The notes under the pieces are model-generated. The model was not told the DNA's origin, did not search any database, and worked only from the letters and a program-made list of their open reading frames with translations. This document shows, one piece after another, positions 11,449 to 21,449 of a stretch of 64,000 bases of DNA (position 1 is the stretch's first letter; every line of letters begins with the position of its first letter). The DNA lies in the NCBI GenBank assembly GCA_029448655.1, contig JACCLO010000002.1:5022001-5086000 (forward strand). The letters are read 5' to 3'. The position numbers and the translations under genes were made by a program. Source of the stretch: Wolfiporia cocos (lineage: Eukaryota > Basidiomycota > Agaricomycetes > Polyporales > Phaeolaceae).

Positions 11449-12780
11449 TCACAGCCCCTGCAACATCAAAAGTGCCTCCACATGGTCCGTCTTGCACCAA
11501 CCGGCCGCCTCCACATGCATGCTAGCATGCACACTGTCCCTCATGAAGTAAGCATAACATAACCTGTCACCTTCATACTTCATCAATGAATGTCGAACTG
11601 CTGTGCCACAGAGGGCAATCACAGTTCCAGGTCCATCTTTGATTGAAATGTTGGCTCCATGTAGGTCGAGGGACGCATTGTGGTAGGAACCGATGCTGGC
11701 AAGCAGATCGTACCATTGCATGCGACTTTTCGAGTCGCGGTGAGCCGGAGTGACACGATTGCTTATGATCTGTGCCCCATTGAATATGGAAGCCCACCGT
11801 TTTAAGGTATCCTTCAGCTCCCCATTCTGTGCAAGTCGTCTCATGCACTCCTGCCCCGCCGCATGCAGGTCAGGGTGCATGACCGCCATCATTCCGGAGA
11901 GAATGGCGGACGACTCTTGTATGTCGCGGAGCCACTCATCGCCTGCCTGCTTGTTCTTGTCTCTGAGGCTGGCAGAGATGTAGATTGGATCATTCAGTCC
12001 CTGATGTGGACAGTTGATTGAGGAGAGCAGGTGTAAGCATCAAGAGGACTTACTTCATGTCCTTGGTGGTGCCACCCAGGGGAGAGGTTGACGACACCGG
12101 AATTAAGCTCGAGCTGGCTCCATTCTCTGAAATACCGTCTGTCTGTTCTCCAACTTGTGCTCCTTGACGGCTCTTCTGCACTATCATCTGGGGTCTTCTT
12201 AAATTTGAGCTGCTGGTTGAGATGTATTGTTGCAGCCTTCATCAATATCTGTGAGGGAGATTTAGTGTTTGTCAACACATTTCTACATGCACACATACCT
12301 GACGCCTCTCTGAGAGCACAAATGGCAAGCACCATGCGAGGATCTTCTTGTGCTCATCCATAATGATGGACGGACGAGAAATCTCAAGCGGGGGTCCCTG
12401 CTGCACAGGACCCCACTTCCTTTCAAGCCGAAGCTCCAACATATCATTGGTACCACTTGGCCTGCTCCCAAGCATGTCTGTGTACCTGTCAATGTCCCAG
12501 GGTACAGACACTATGAGGTCCACACCAGCAGGGTTACAGCAGCTAAAATGCTAGGAGTGAAGGATGGTCACACACCTTTGTTGGCAAATGCCAATGCCAA
12601 CTTCTCTGCAATGCTAGTGCACTCTACCACCAGCGCACAGGACATGTAGAGTGACGCTGGAACATGTGGGATGGCCGGATGTTCGCCCCAGATGCACCGA
12701 GTGAAATAGACAAAAAGTGATCGGAAATATGATGCACACAGAGCCTCCAACTCAAGTCCAGTGACAGGTGATGAGCTCAT
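11449..12780 (-). CDS. TET/JBP-family 2-oxoglutarate/Fe(II) dioxygenase (predicted 5-methylcytosine oxidase)
   Basis: Minus-strand gene from ATG 12780 (MSSSPVTGLELEALC) to TGA 11449, four exons, about 420 residues. Introns: about 12583-12552, 12299-12250 and 12050-11999. The C-terminal exon has the double-stranded beta-helix core: TPAHRDSKSRMQWYDLL with the Fe-binding His and Asp of HxD (near 11742-11734), then GPGTVIALCGTAVRH with the second His (near 11590), then YEGDRLCYAYFMRD with the Arg expected to bind 2-oxoglutarate. An upstream LSPGWHHQGHE segment also fits the fungal family. Members oxidise 5mC to 5hmC and beyond. Such genes are known to travel with KDZ transposases in mushrooms, so this is cargo rather than a host gene. 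All key residues are present, so it is predicted to be active. Confidence 0.88.
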
Positions 12781-13318
12781 GATTGGATATTAATTCAGTG
12801 GAAAAGCAGCAGGGTTGCAGAGGTCGCGGAGGTCGCGGAGGTCGTGGAGGTCGCGGGTGGAAGGGGTCGCGGAGGTCGTGGAGAGAGGCAGCGGTGCGCA
12901 TTGCAAACACGCTGCTGCCATGCACACCAATGCTCTCTCGCACTCTCGCGCGTTCCGTCCACAAATGTGGTGCACAGTGTCTACAATGTGCACTAATCTC
13001 GATCTGGGCCGAATGCGGTTAGCGCGCACCAGAGCACCGGTAGCGCCAGCCTGAAACAGCATTGTATTGCCCATTTCGGATTAGCCGCCGAGTCGAATCT
13101 CCGATCGCACTCCATACGGTTAGCGCCACAAGTCGGCCCGGGACTATCAGGGCAATCTCATTGGTTTACAGATAATGCCCATGTGCTCCGGTGCCTCTGG
13201 CCGAGTTGGGGAGTCTGTTAGCTGTTGTCGCCTCTGCCCTGCTCTCAATTTACAGCTGCCTGTGATCTGCTTGTGATCCTCCTGCATTCTCCTTGCCCTG
13301 CTACACCCCTGTAATACA
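12781..13318. promoter_or_regulatory. Divergent upstream region with CpG array f
   Basis: The 538 bp between the divergent starts of the TET gene (12780) and the next gene (13319) must hold both promoters. Directly upstream of the TET start, 12815-12885, are about six GGTCGCGGA units. No clear TATA box. Confidence 0.6.
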
Positions 13319-15261
13319 ATGGCAAAGCACGACAAAGCGAGCTCTGCGCCGCCTCTAACAGAGGCACAAAAAGCGGTGGTCGCGACCAAGCTGCACGACT
13401 ATCAGCAAGCGGCAACATATTCGGTGGAAAGAACGGAAATCTCAAACTCCCTCACTCAGGAGCTAAAAAGCAAGTTTGAGGACCTGGCAGAGGTGGAGGA
13501 CTCAGTATTAGCAGCGGTGAGTGGGTCTCCTGCATGTGAAGCATTACAGCCTTATGCTCGGCCACAGAAAGTGAGGGAATGGCTGAGGAACCATTCAAAA
13601 GCAATCGGAGGCCAGTCATCAAAAGAGGAAGTCCAAATTGGCAAGAAGCTTTCAATGTGGAGACTGTGGGCCAAGGAGCATCCAGACGAGGTGAAGGTTC
13701 GACAGGCAAAGCTCATGGCAGAGTCGAACGAGGAAACCAAGGATCAGGTTGTTTTCTGGGGCAGGGCGGGAACGGAGCTTTGGGGTGAGCTGACGAAGGA
13801 GCAGCAAGAGGAGTTTGAGGGACAGGTTAAGAGTCGTGAAGGGACAATGGCAGCTGTACAGCCAAAGTGAGTAGCTGCATGTTTCTGTGACCGCGACCTC
13901 CGCGACACTCGCAACCGCGACACTCGCGACACTCGCGGCCTCCGCGGCCTCCGCGACCGCGACTCCCACGACCTTTGCGACTCTCGCGACTCTCGCGATC
14001 GCGACCTTCTCGGCTGCGACTCTCGCGATCGCGACCTTCTCGGCTGCGACTCTCGCGAGTGCTGCAACTGCAACTCACGTGGCTGCCCCATTTCCATTCA
14101 TCATGACTGACAATCTTCCATAGCAAAGTAAATAGGAAGATGCATAGTTGGTGCAAGGCGTTCGCAGACCAAATGGCAACTGAGCTTGGTGTCCGAACGC
14201 TCGTGTTGACGGCATACCCCAAGGACAACCAAGCCTATGTTGAGCTGTGAGTTTAAAATCACTAGGGTCACCCCAGAGCTCATTCCTTGGCAGTCATGAC
14301 TTTAATGATGCCTTTGACTCGGCCCCTTCATTTAAAGACAGGGCCGAGTGGGAGAATGACCTGTGGGGGCAATGGAAGGCATACAGTCATGAGGTGATTC
14401 TCGACAAGAAGACGTCCCAAGGATCTGATGAGGAAGATGACTCAGGAGACTCGGATGATGACAGGAAGTTTTCCTTGCCCATGGACGATGAGGGATTGCC
14501 AATCTTGCCTCCGTATAATCCAAGAAAGCGGCTCCGTCTAGCTAGAATGCGGCAAATTATCAGATTGTTCCTTAACAGACATTACCGTGAGTGGGTCCTC
14601 CTCATAAAGTTATAATTAGATTGCTGAGCTGCAAATAGAGCTGGCCTGTGGAGCATCTGACCGTGCCTGTCCCTGGGGCTTGATGGCAAGTGAGCCTGAG
14701 AGCTTCTTTGACGATGCCATGATGCCGCACGGTATTTCCCTTGCCGAGCCACATCACATGAGAAAGGAGGACTGCATTGCCATCCTACAGCACTGGGAGG
14801 ATGCCAAGAGTGGCAGGAGCGGTGCGGTCCTCTTCCGATTCAAGAAATACACAACCGCCTACAGGAACAATCCGAAGCATGAGCTCCGCAATGCCATCTA
14901 CAGGAACCTACCGAGTAGTGTGCCCCCAGCAAAGAAGCCCCAGACCAAAGAATATGTCGAGATTGATGAGGCTGGACCTGGAAGCAGCATGGCAGCTGGA
15001 GGACCTTCTGTCAGTGGGACACAGGCACTGAGAAGGAGTGAAAATGATGATGAGCAGATGGACGGTGGCCTTGCCAAAAATGAAGTAGGTCGCGAAACTC
15101 GTGGCCGCAGCAGTCGCGGAGGTCACGGAGGTCGCGGAGGTCGCGGAGGTCGCGGAGGTCGCGGAGGTCGCGGAGGTCGCGGAGGTCGCGGAGGTCGCGG
15201 AGGTCGCGGAGGTCGCGTGTCACAGACTTTCTCTATGCAGGTCTGGACTCCCTCGCTATAG
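13319..15261 (+). CDS. Unknown KDZ-associated gene with RGG-repeat C-terminus
   Basis: Starts at ATG 13319 (MAKHDKASSAPPLTEAQ). Exon 1 runs to about 13870 and contains WRLWAKEHPDEVKVR and LWGELTKEQQEEFEGQ, faintly like an HMG-box helix pattern. Intron 13870-14125 contains CpG array g. Later exons read MHSWCKAFADQMATELGV, AYPKDNQAYVEL, HDFNDAFDSAPSFKDRAEW, PPYNPRKRLRLARMRQII and, after an intron near 14590-14640, FFDDAMMPHGISLAEPHHM. The last exon ends in an acidic stretch and about twelve RGG triplets encoded by CpG array h (15115-15217), stop at 15261. RGG tracts usually bind RNA or DNA. No family is recognised. It may continue into the next gene; see the 15262-15717 entry. Confidence 0.6.
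13886..14065 (+). repeat. CpG-dense array g inside an intron
   Basis: Irregular array of CCGCGAC, CTCGCGAC and CTTCTCGGCTGCGAC units between GTGAGT (13870) and TTCCATAG (14125). It enlarges this intron to about 255 nt. Confidence 0.75.
15089..15217 (+). repeat. CpG-dense array h, translated as RGG repeats
   Basis: About twelve perfect copies of the 9-bp unit GGTCGCGGA. In the frame of the gene ending at 15261 each unit gives Gly-Arg-Gly. Confidence 0.85.
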
Positions 15262-15717
15262 GACGCACGCGCGGCGCTAGGCGTACGCCGCGTCTCTGCG
15301 CTGTAGCCACCTCCGGCGTCTCCCAGTTATTGCAGGTCACCTGGTCGTTTGGTTAGCGCTGTAGGGTAGCGCGCGCCTCAGGTACCGTCACATATGGTCA
15401 CATTGTTACATGTCTCGTTACCTAGCACATGACCCATTAGATAGCGGTGCACAGACCACGTCTTTAGGGCGGTCTCGGTAGTATACACAAGCATGTATAT
15501 AATACGACGAGATGTGGGCTTACACCCCATCTCTCAGATTCTCGACAATGGTGCATAACCCTTTCTCGCTTATTGCTGTGTGATCTACTGGCCCGGGGCC
15601 CATATCTCGTCTACCTTGTCTGTGAGCCGCCGCTGCCATCTCGACGTATGACATGCGTGCATGAGCCTCTGCGTTCAGCGCTGGCGCGGTGCCTTGTAGC
15701 CTCGATTGTAGGCCTGT
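15262..15717. other. Non-coding spacer, possibly an inserted LTR fragment
   Basis: No open frame. It contains GTATATAATACGACG near 15500 and the stretch ATTCTCGACA followed by TGGTGCATAACCC at 15547, which is reminiscent of an LTR end next to a primer-binding site. If it is an insertion, the genes before and after may once have been one gene. I found no convincing duplication at the borders, so it could simply be an intergenic promoter. Confidence 0.35.
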
Positions 15718-17016
15718 ATGGATCCCCCTGAGCCCAGGGGTCGCACAGACAGTGAGTCTGTGTCATCGCGGGGAAGATCGCGGTGGCCAAGACAAGTCCA
15801 ACGAAGATGTCAATGCCTCAAGTGACAGTGACCCCAACATGGCCATGAATCGTCCTCACCAATGGACACAATCTGAGCCTCTCACATTGTCAGGAAAGGG
15901 AAAAGGTCGTGCACGCATCACCATCACTGACTGGGTCGACAATTGGGGTGCCACCGACCAAAGCGACAATCCCGAAAATATCCGTCATCTCCCTCCAGTG
16001 TGGGCTCTCATGAGTCCAACCCGCCGACAAAACTATCTCCTTGCTCTTGGCACTGGGGAATCATACAAGACCATGGTGGTGAAGTGCTCCGAGCTCATCG
16101 TATGAATGTCCTCCTTGATTGTCTCCCACCACTGACCCTTGGTGTTCAGGGAAGCCAGGTACTTTTCAGCAAAGATGAAGATGGTCCTCATTGGGCATCC
16201 TGGACCTGGGAGCATCACAGAAGGGCTGACATTCATGGTCCCTCTGGACTTGACGAAGTTGCCTACTGGCTTCGACATGATCAGCCCATGAAGGACGATG
16301 AATGCAAGTTGACTTCTGACAAGGCATTGATCCAGCGCATCGTATTGACGATCGGCATCCTCTACCGGGAGATGGAGGATGCTCAATTTGTTTGGGTCGA
16401 GCCAGATGTCCCTAGGGAAGGGGCGCCTCAATACCTCATCGACAGCCAGATTACGATGGATTCTAACCCCGAAGGCATTTCCATTGGAGCTTTGGACATG
16501 CTGGTGTCTGTCATGATCAGATTGCTTGATGGGAAGTCTGTTCTGGCCCCATTGTGGCAGAATCCAGAGTTCCAATCCCTGTGGGATTTCTCATCTGATG
16601 ATGAGGGTGGAGGTCAGGTCCTCGAGCAGAATTCGGATGCAAATGGAGTGGTAGAGGCCTTGGTGACCACTGACACTAGGGCTCACACAGATGTTGAGGG
16701 TATTGTAGAAGTTGAAGGGGATGTCACAGATGCTAGGGCAGAGGTTGTTGAGGGGGCAGGTAGGGTTGGAGATGGATCTGGAGATGCTGATGCTCAGAAA
16801 GAAGGCTCGGGTGGAGGGGAAGGAAGCAGTGCATCCACAGCACAACTGGGAGCCAAACGTCGGAGGGATATGGTGCGGATGAAAGGCGCAGTCGAGCCAG
16901 CACCGAAACGGCAGGCAACCCACAGGCGTGTCAAGCATGCTTCCAGATCGGACACTGCAAGGTCTCCATCACCTCGCCGACTTAGATCTAAAAGGAAGGA
17001 AGGACACCATACATAG
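15718..17016 (+). CDS. Unknown KDZ-associated gene with basic C-terminus
   Basis: Clear coding from about 15782 (SNEDVNASSDSDPNMAM) with WTQSEPLTLSGKGKGRARI and LPPVWALMSPTRRQNYLL, an intron 16102-16150 (GTATGA..TTCAG), then VLFSKDEDGPHWASWTWEH, GLDEVAYWLRHDQPMKDDE and PLWQNPEFQSLWDFSSDDE, ending at TAG 17014-17016. The tail is acidic then strongly basic (AKRRRD, RSPSPRRLRSKRKEG), which suggests a nuclear protein. The start is uncertain: ATG 15718 (MDPPEPRGRTDS) needs a short intron to reach the frame, and the in-frame ATG at 15839 is another option. No domain recognised. Confidence 0.6.
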
Positions 17017-18281
17017 ATGTGGCATGTTGTTTGCTTGGTAGTTGGTGATTAGATCGCCTTGCTACTTAAATATTTGATGTGCCTAATTGCTGTACTGATC
17101 ATAGAGAATACACTTTATCCTTACAATTATATGCAGACTGGTTTCATATCAGCAAGAATGGAGACAGGTTGGGGGTTTTGCTGTTAGAACAGTGTGGCAA
17201 TGTGAGATCTGTGGATATATAGACCCACTGGTGGTATGACACTGCCATGCTATACCAAACTGCTCCAAGCATCCATGTGAGAGATATCAAGCCGGGCCCT
17301 TCTCATCATGAAACAAAAGCAAATCCATAAGACTTCAGCATTTGCCTGGTTTCCTCCACCCTCATTGCCATTGCCGACAATGGCTAGCATTGAAGGAAGG
17401 CTGAATGAATAGCTCAGCAGTAATGGCCAACCTAAGATCTGGGCCACGGACTTTGCTTGCAAGAACTATCGCGACCGCTGTGACCGTTGCGACCTCTTTG
17501 TGAGGGTCCTGAGGGTCGCGACCACCACGACCACGACCTCCGCGATCATGACCTCCGCAGCTCTCGTGACCTCCGCGACCGCAACTCTCGCGACCTTTGT
17601 GACCGCAACACTCTTGACTCCTGTAAGGCTCAAGCCATATAATGCACATACCAAGTATATGTTGTTCTTTATGAACACTATATACATGTATTTATAGGTG
17701 GCTGAGTACATGGTATATACATGGTATATAAAATGGTATACAGTTACTGCGAGTGCATTCAATATGTCTATGAGTAGACCTTCAGTAGACATATAATACT
17801 AATGGGATGCGGATGAGAAAGCCATGTTGTTCTTGCATGTTTCTTCAAGAACTCCCAAAAGGTAGTGTGACAATCTATTGGCAATCGATTGATCTTTGCT
17901 ATTGAATGCTGTATCAATAATGCCTTACTTTGTGTAGAGCTTCAATGAGCTTCCATTTGAGATCTCATGTTTAAGTGACAACTGACATCTGTGGTGAAGC
18001 CACAGATAAATAAGCTAGTGACAGATAGTGTATCTGACTGAAATATGTGTTCTACAGATTGTATGGTGCGACAATATATAAGACTTGGATATGATTATAG
18101 CTACACGACCACATGGATGTTGGGATATAATTTACAAACTCCAATTTACCCCCTTGTTCAGTAGAAAGTAAGATCTAATCAACGCTATACGTTGCCACAT
18201 AGTGACCGCAACATTAGTCTCATGCAGATGAGGTCCCCATCATCTTGTGCATTTAGTGCAATTTCCTGGACGTTCCTGCTG
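17017..18281. other. AT-rich spacer with a gene fragment and CpG array i
   Basis: 17250-17462 (minus) is a decayed copy of the start of the 3577-4408 gene (AQILGWPLLLSYSFSLP). 17467-17612 is CpG array i, with units such as CTCCGCGACC and several TG/CA variants. 17640-17760 is rich in GGTATATACATG repeats. The rest, 17761-18281, shows no coding sequence. Confidence 0.6.
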
Positions 18282-19662
18282 CTACAGTCCCAGACAAGCA
18301 AACTCCGCCAACTTGAGTAATGAATTTTCTATGCTCCCTAGGGTCTTAAAAATAGTATAATCATGTATAATCATGCATTACTTGATAAAGAGTTGCAAGT
18401 TGTACGAGCTGATTCTCAAAAAAAACCATTCTTAGTTTTTTGAGTCCAAAAAATTGGCAGTGACCTCAAAATAAGCGCTAAAATCTCGGAAAATATACCA
18501 ATCGACTCCTTTTCATTGTCGCAATCTGATTGCATAATCAGAAATGGATTAATACTCCTATGTCATCCTCCATAAATCAATTATGGTGTGATAAGCACTA
18601 CTACTGTGCATCAAACACAGCTTAGGGCGACATCCTAAACAGCCCAAAAATACATCTGGCCTTTGAAATCATACTTGTCAGGCATCTACTGCTCATTTGA
18701 ACCCAATACAATGCAATCATTCTGCTGGAGATATGCTTGTGTGATCCTGTGTTCTGAGCCCTAAAGGCAACTAAGGTACTGAAGCTCAGAGTGATGTCAA
18801 AGAGGAAGATACAACGAGTGGCACTGGAGTGGGTGAATGTAGTGATTGGGAAGAGCTTGACAATGAAGATTTCAGAACTTATCTTGCACAATGGGTTGAA
18901 GATGATCCAATGGATGATAAATCATGCTGCTCTTCCCCAAATGCTCTCTGGGCATCCAACATGAATGGTTTGGATGGAGGCAAGCAGCGCTCACAGTGAG
19001 ACACATTTATTCCCATGTCTAACCCTGTCACTACCCTTAGGGGACTTCCTCAGAAGATGACAACACTGGCAGGTGAGCCAAAAGGCCTAAAACCAGTACT
19101 TGAAGGATAGATGTCAGCAAGCTCTGTGCAAAATGCTCCACAGTCTGTTCTTTTGAGAGCAAGAACTGTTGCATGGCACAGCTGCTAAGTCAGCAAGACA
19201 ACTTCATGAATTAGCCATCAGTGCTTGAGACAATGATTCAAGAAGCCAGGCTATTGTGTTTTCTTGCCCAAGTTCCATTGTGAGCTTAACCCAATAGAAA
19301 TGATCAGACATTTTATAAGTTGTTCCTGGCTAAGTTCTTATCAACTTGGGCTGATGGAGAAGGCAGCAGCATGGGCTGTGTGGGAGCAAAAAATGGCACC
19401 CCAGGTTTCTGAACAGGCAATTCAAGCTATAGAATTGAGTATGGAGTAGTCTACATATGTTTTTTTGTTGGGAGCCATTGGGCACCTATATGTTTTTTGG
19501 GGCGAAAATTTGGCGGTGACCCAAAAGTTGTGGGAAAAATATGAATGGGGCGGATTTGGATGTTTTCAGGCCTCCAGAGTTCAGATATGCACTCAGAATG
19601 TAGTAAAATCCTCTCAGAGATGCTGTACAAAAATTGCGGAGTTTGCTTGTCCGGGACTGTAG
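18282..19662. mobile_element. Nested Tc1/mariner-type element, degenerate
   Basis: Terminal inverted repeats: 18282 onwards reads CTACAGTCCCAGACAAGCAA and the end at 19662, reverse-complemented, reads CTACAGTCCCGGACAAGCAA, both continuing ACTCCGC. If the element proper is CAGTCCC...GGGACTG, it is flanked by TA on each side, as for Tc1/mariner elements. Length about 1.4 kb. It sits inside the KDZ element, in the spacer between two cargo genes. Confidence 0.75.
18900..19450 (+). pseudogene. DDE transposase remnant in the nested element
   Basis: Recognisable pieces of a basidiomycete DDE transposase appear in different frames: GLPQKM and GEPKGLKPVLEG near 19050-19110, CMAQLLSQQDNFMN near 19175, and FLPKFHCELNPIEM near 19262-19305, followed by SYQLGLMEKAAAWAVWEQK. 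Stops and frameshifts break it, and the usual segment between NPIEM and the C-terminus is shortened. Not functional. Confidence 0.7.
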
Positions 19663-20077
19663 TATGGCCATGGAATGTTGAATGCTGACTGCATGTCAAC
19701 TCCTCATGCCAGCTATGTGCTGATACCTATGGTTCACTGAAAATGGAGATGATCTCTATGTCCATCTTGTAAAACAGTGGCCATGCTCATATACCATATG
19801 TTGACTGATTTTTCCTACATGTATATCATATGGCCGGAGCCTTAGACTCCTGCAACCATGAGTTCTGTAACCTCTTCCTGAGGGCCATTGCAATTGCTTC
19901 ATCTGCTGGGATGGCATTTCATTTGAGATTCCCCACTTATTGTGCTCACAGAGCCAGATGAAACCATTCCATTTAGTTTGTGGTACCCAAATGCAAAACC
20001 ATATAATACATGAAAAATCCATTGAGATTGTGGTACACAACTACAAAACTGTATGATACATCCAAAGACCTTGTATT
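19663..20077. other. Spacer, no gene seen
   Basis: Moderately AT-rich sequence between the nested element and the 3' end of the next minus-strand gene. Two loosely similar blocks contain AAACCAT/AAACTGTATGATACAT (about 19995-20055). Nothing else. Confidence 0.5.
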
Positions 20078-21108
20078 CTACTGACTCTTCCACAGCCTGT
20101 GGCGGACCGAGCTGTAATAGGAAGGGGGAGTACCATCACTCATGTCATAAAGAGAATCCATGTTTTCCTGCACTCTGTCCAGTATCTTGTATCTAGCAAC
20201 TTCTTTATGTAGATGATGGATGAGAATAAGCCAAGGAGATTTGCAGAAATAGCTCACCATCCTCAGCCACAAAGCGGACCCGTTTTCTGCCTGAACTTGA
20301 GGGCCCTGGAGCAGATTCATCACCCAGGTCCGCAGACTTATCAATGGCCCGTGTCTTCCGCTTATTCACTTTTCGTGTCTGGCGCATTGCAGATTTTACT
20401 GTTCTTGACGGAGCCGCGGCCGCGGCGGTCTCGGCTGAGGTTGATGGCAGCAGAACAGCCGGGTCGAAGCTCCATTCTGGATAGTCCGGCTTTGAGGTGG
20501 CGGTCTCGGCAGTCGCGGTTGAGGTATTGCGGAGGAGAACTGATGGATCAAAGTTCCACTCTGGATATTCTGCACGTGAAGCGGGTGCTGTAGTTGTTGC
20601 GGATGCCGCGGTGGCGAGGGTCGCGGAGGTCGCGAATATTGCGACCGCGGAGGTCGCGGTCGCGGAGGTCGCGGTCGCGGAGGTCGCGGTCGCGGAGGTC
20701 GCGGTCGCGGAGGTCGCGGTCGCGGAGGTCGCGGTCGCGGAGGTCGCGGTCGCGGAGGTCGCGGTCGCGGAGGTCGCGGTCGCGGAGGTCGCGGTCGCGG
20801 AGGTCGCGGTCGCGGAGGTCGCAGTTGAGGTCGCGGGCAGCAGCACCGCTGTGTTGAAACCCCAAGCTGGATAGTGTGGGTTTTCTGTGAATATAGAAGT
20901 TTGAAATAGAAAGTTTTGAGCAAAAAAAATATGTACCTTCCTGCATCTCAATGTCTTCATTTTCTTGAGGTTCTTGACTGTTTTGTGTGGGTGATGCCCC
21001 TTCTTCCAGTAGGGAGTCCCGCACTGCACTGGTGCGGAAGTGTAAGAACTTGAAGGGCATCGGGTACTGGGGAACTGGAGAGGGACTGAGCTGTTTTGAT
21101 GGGTTCAT
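20078..21108 (-). CDS. Unknown transposon gene with YPxWxFxxxVLLP repeats and array-encoded linker
   Basis: Starts at ATG 21108 (MNPSKQLSPSPVPQYPM). Intron 1 is 20936-20885 (GTACAT..CACAG). Exon 2 has three related segments, YPAWGFNTAVLLP, YPEWNFDPSVLLR and YPEWSFDPAVLLP, about 35-75 residues apart. Between the first and second lies a long Ala-Thr-Ser linker encoded by CpG array j. Basic KRKTR and RKRVRF stretches suggest nuclear location. Intron 2 begins GTGAGCTATT near 20264; exon 3 reads YKILDRVQENMDSLYDMSDG and stops at 20078 after RHRLWKSQ. The three copies may be a short binding motif. No family recognised. Divergent from the next gene with 340 bp between. Confidence 0.6.
20617..20836. 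repeat. CpG-dense array j, exonic
   Basis: About eleven near-perfect 15-bp units GGTCGCGGTCGCGGA. Read on the minus strand in the gene's frame it gives repeats of Ala-Thr-Ser-Ala-Thr. Confidence 0.85.
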
Positions 21109-21449
21109 GTTGGGGTGAGGGTGGGCGGGAAAGAATATAGTCGCGGCAACAAGATATAATTGATACGGGTAGTTCCATAGAAGAACAGAAGCACAGAAGG
21201 GCAGCGTGAGAACAGAAGTGATCATGTGCTACGTAGACGCCGGCGCACTAATGAAATGTCCCGAAACGGAGATTAAGCGCTTCTCGGGCCGGCTCCCGGA
21301 TGTGCCATGAGGCCGCGAGATATATATCAACAGCTCGCGACTCGCGACTCCGACGGCTCAACTTCGAACCATCACCCCACTTTTCGTCTCGCGCTCGCAC
21401 TCGCTCCGCTCCTCCCATATCCACTAGCTTTGAAACCTCACAAATCACT

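Noticed and set aside
13319..13870. True HMG-box protein
   Set aside because: Only a weak W..L..E....F pattern is seen; not enough to assign the domain.
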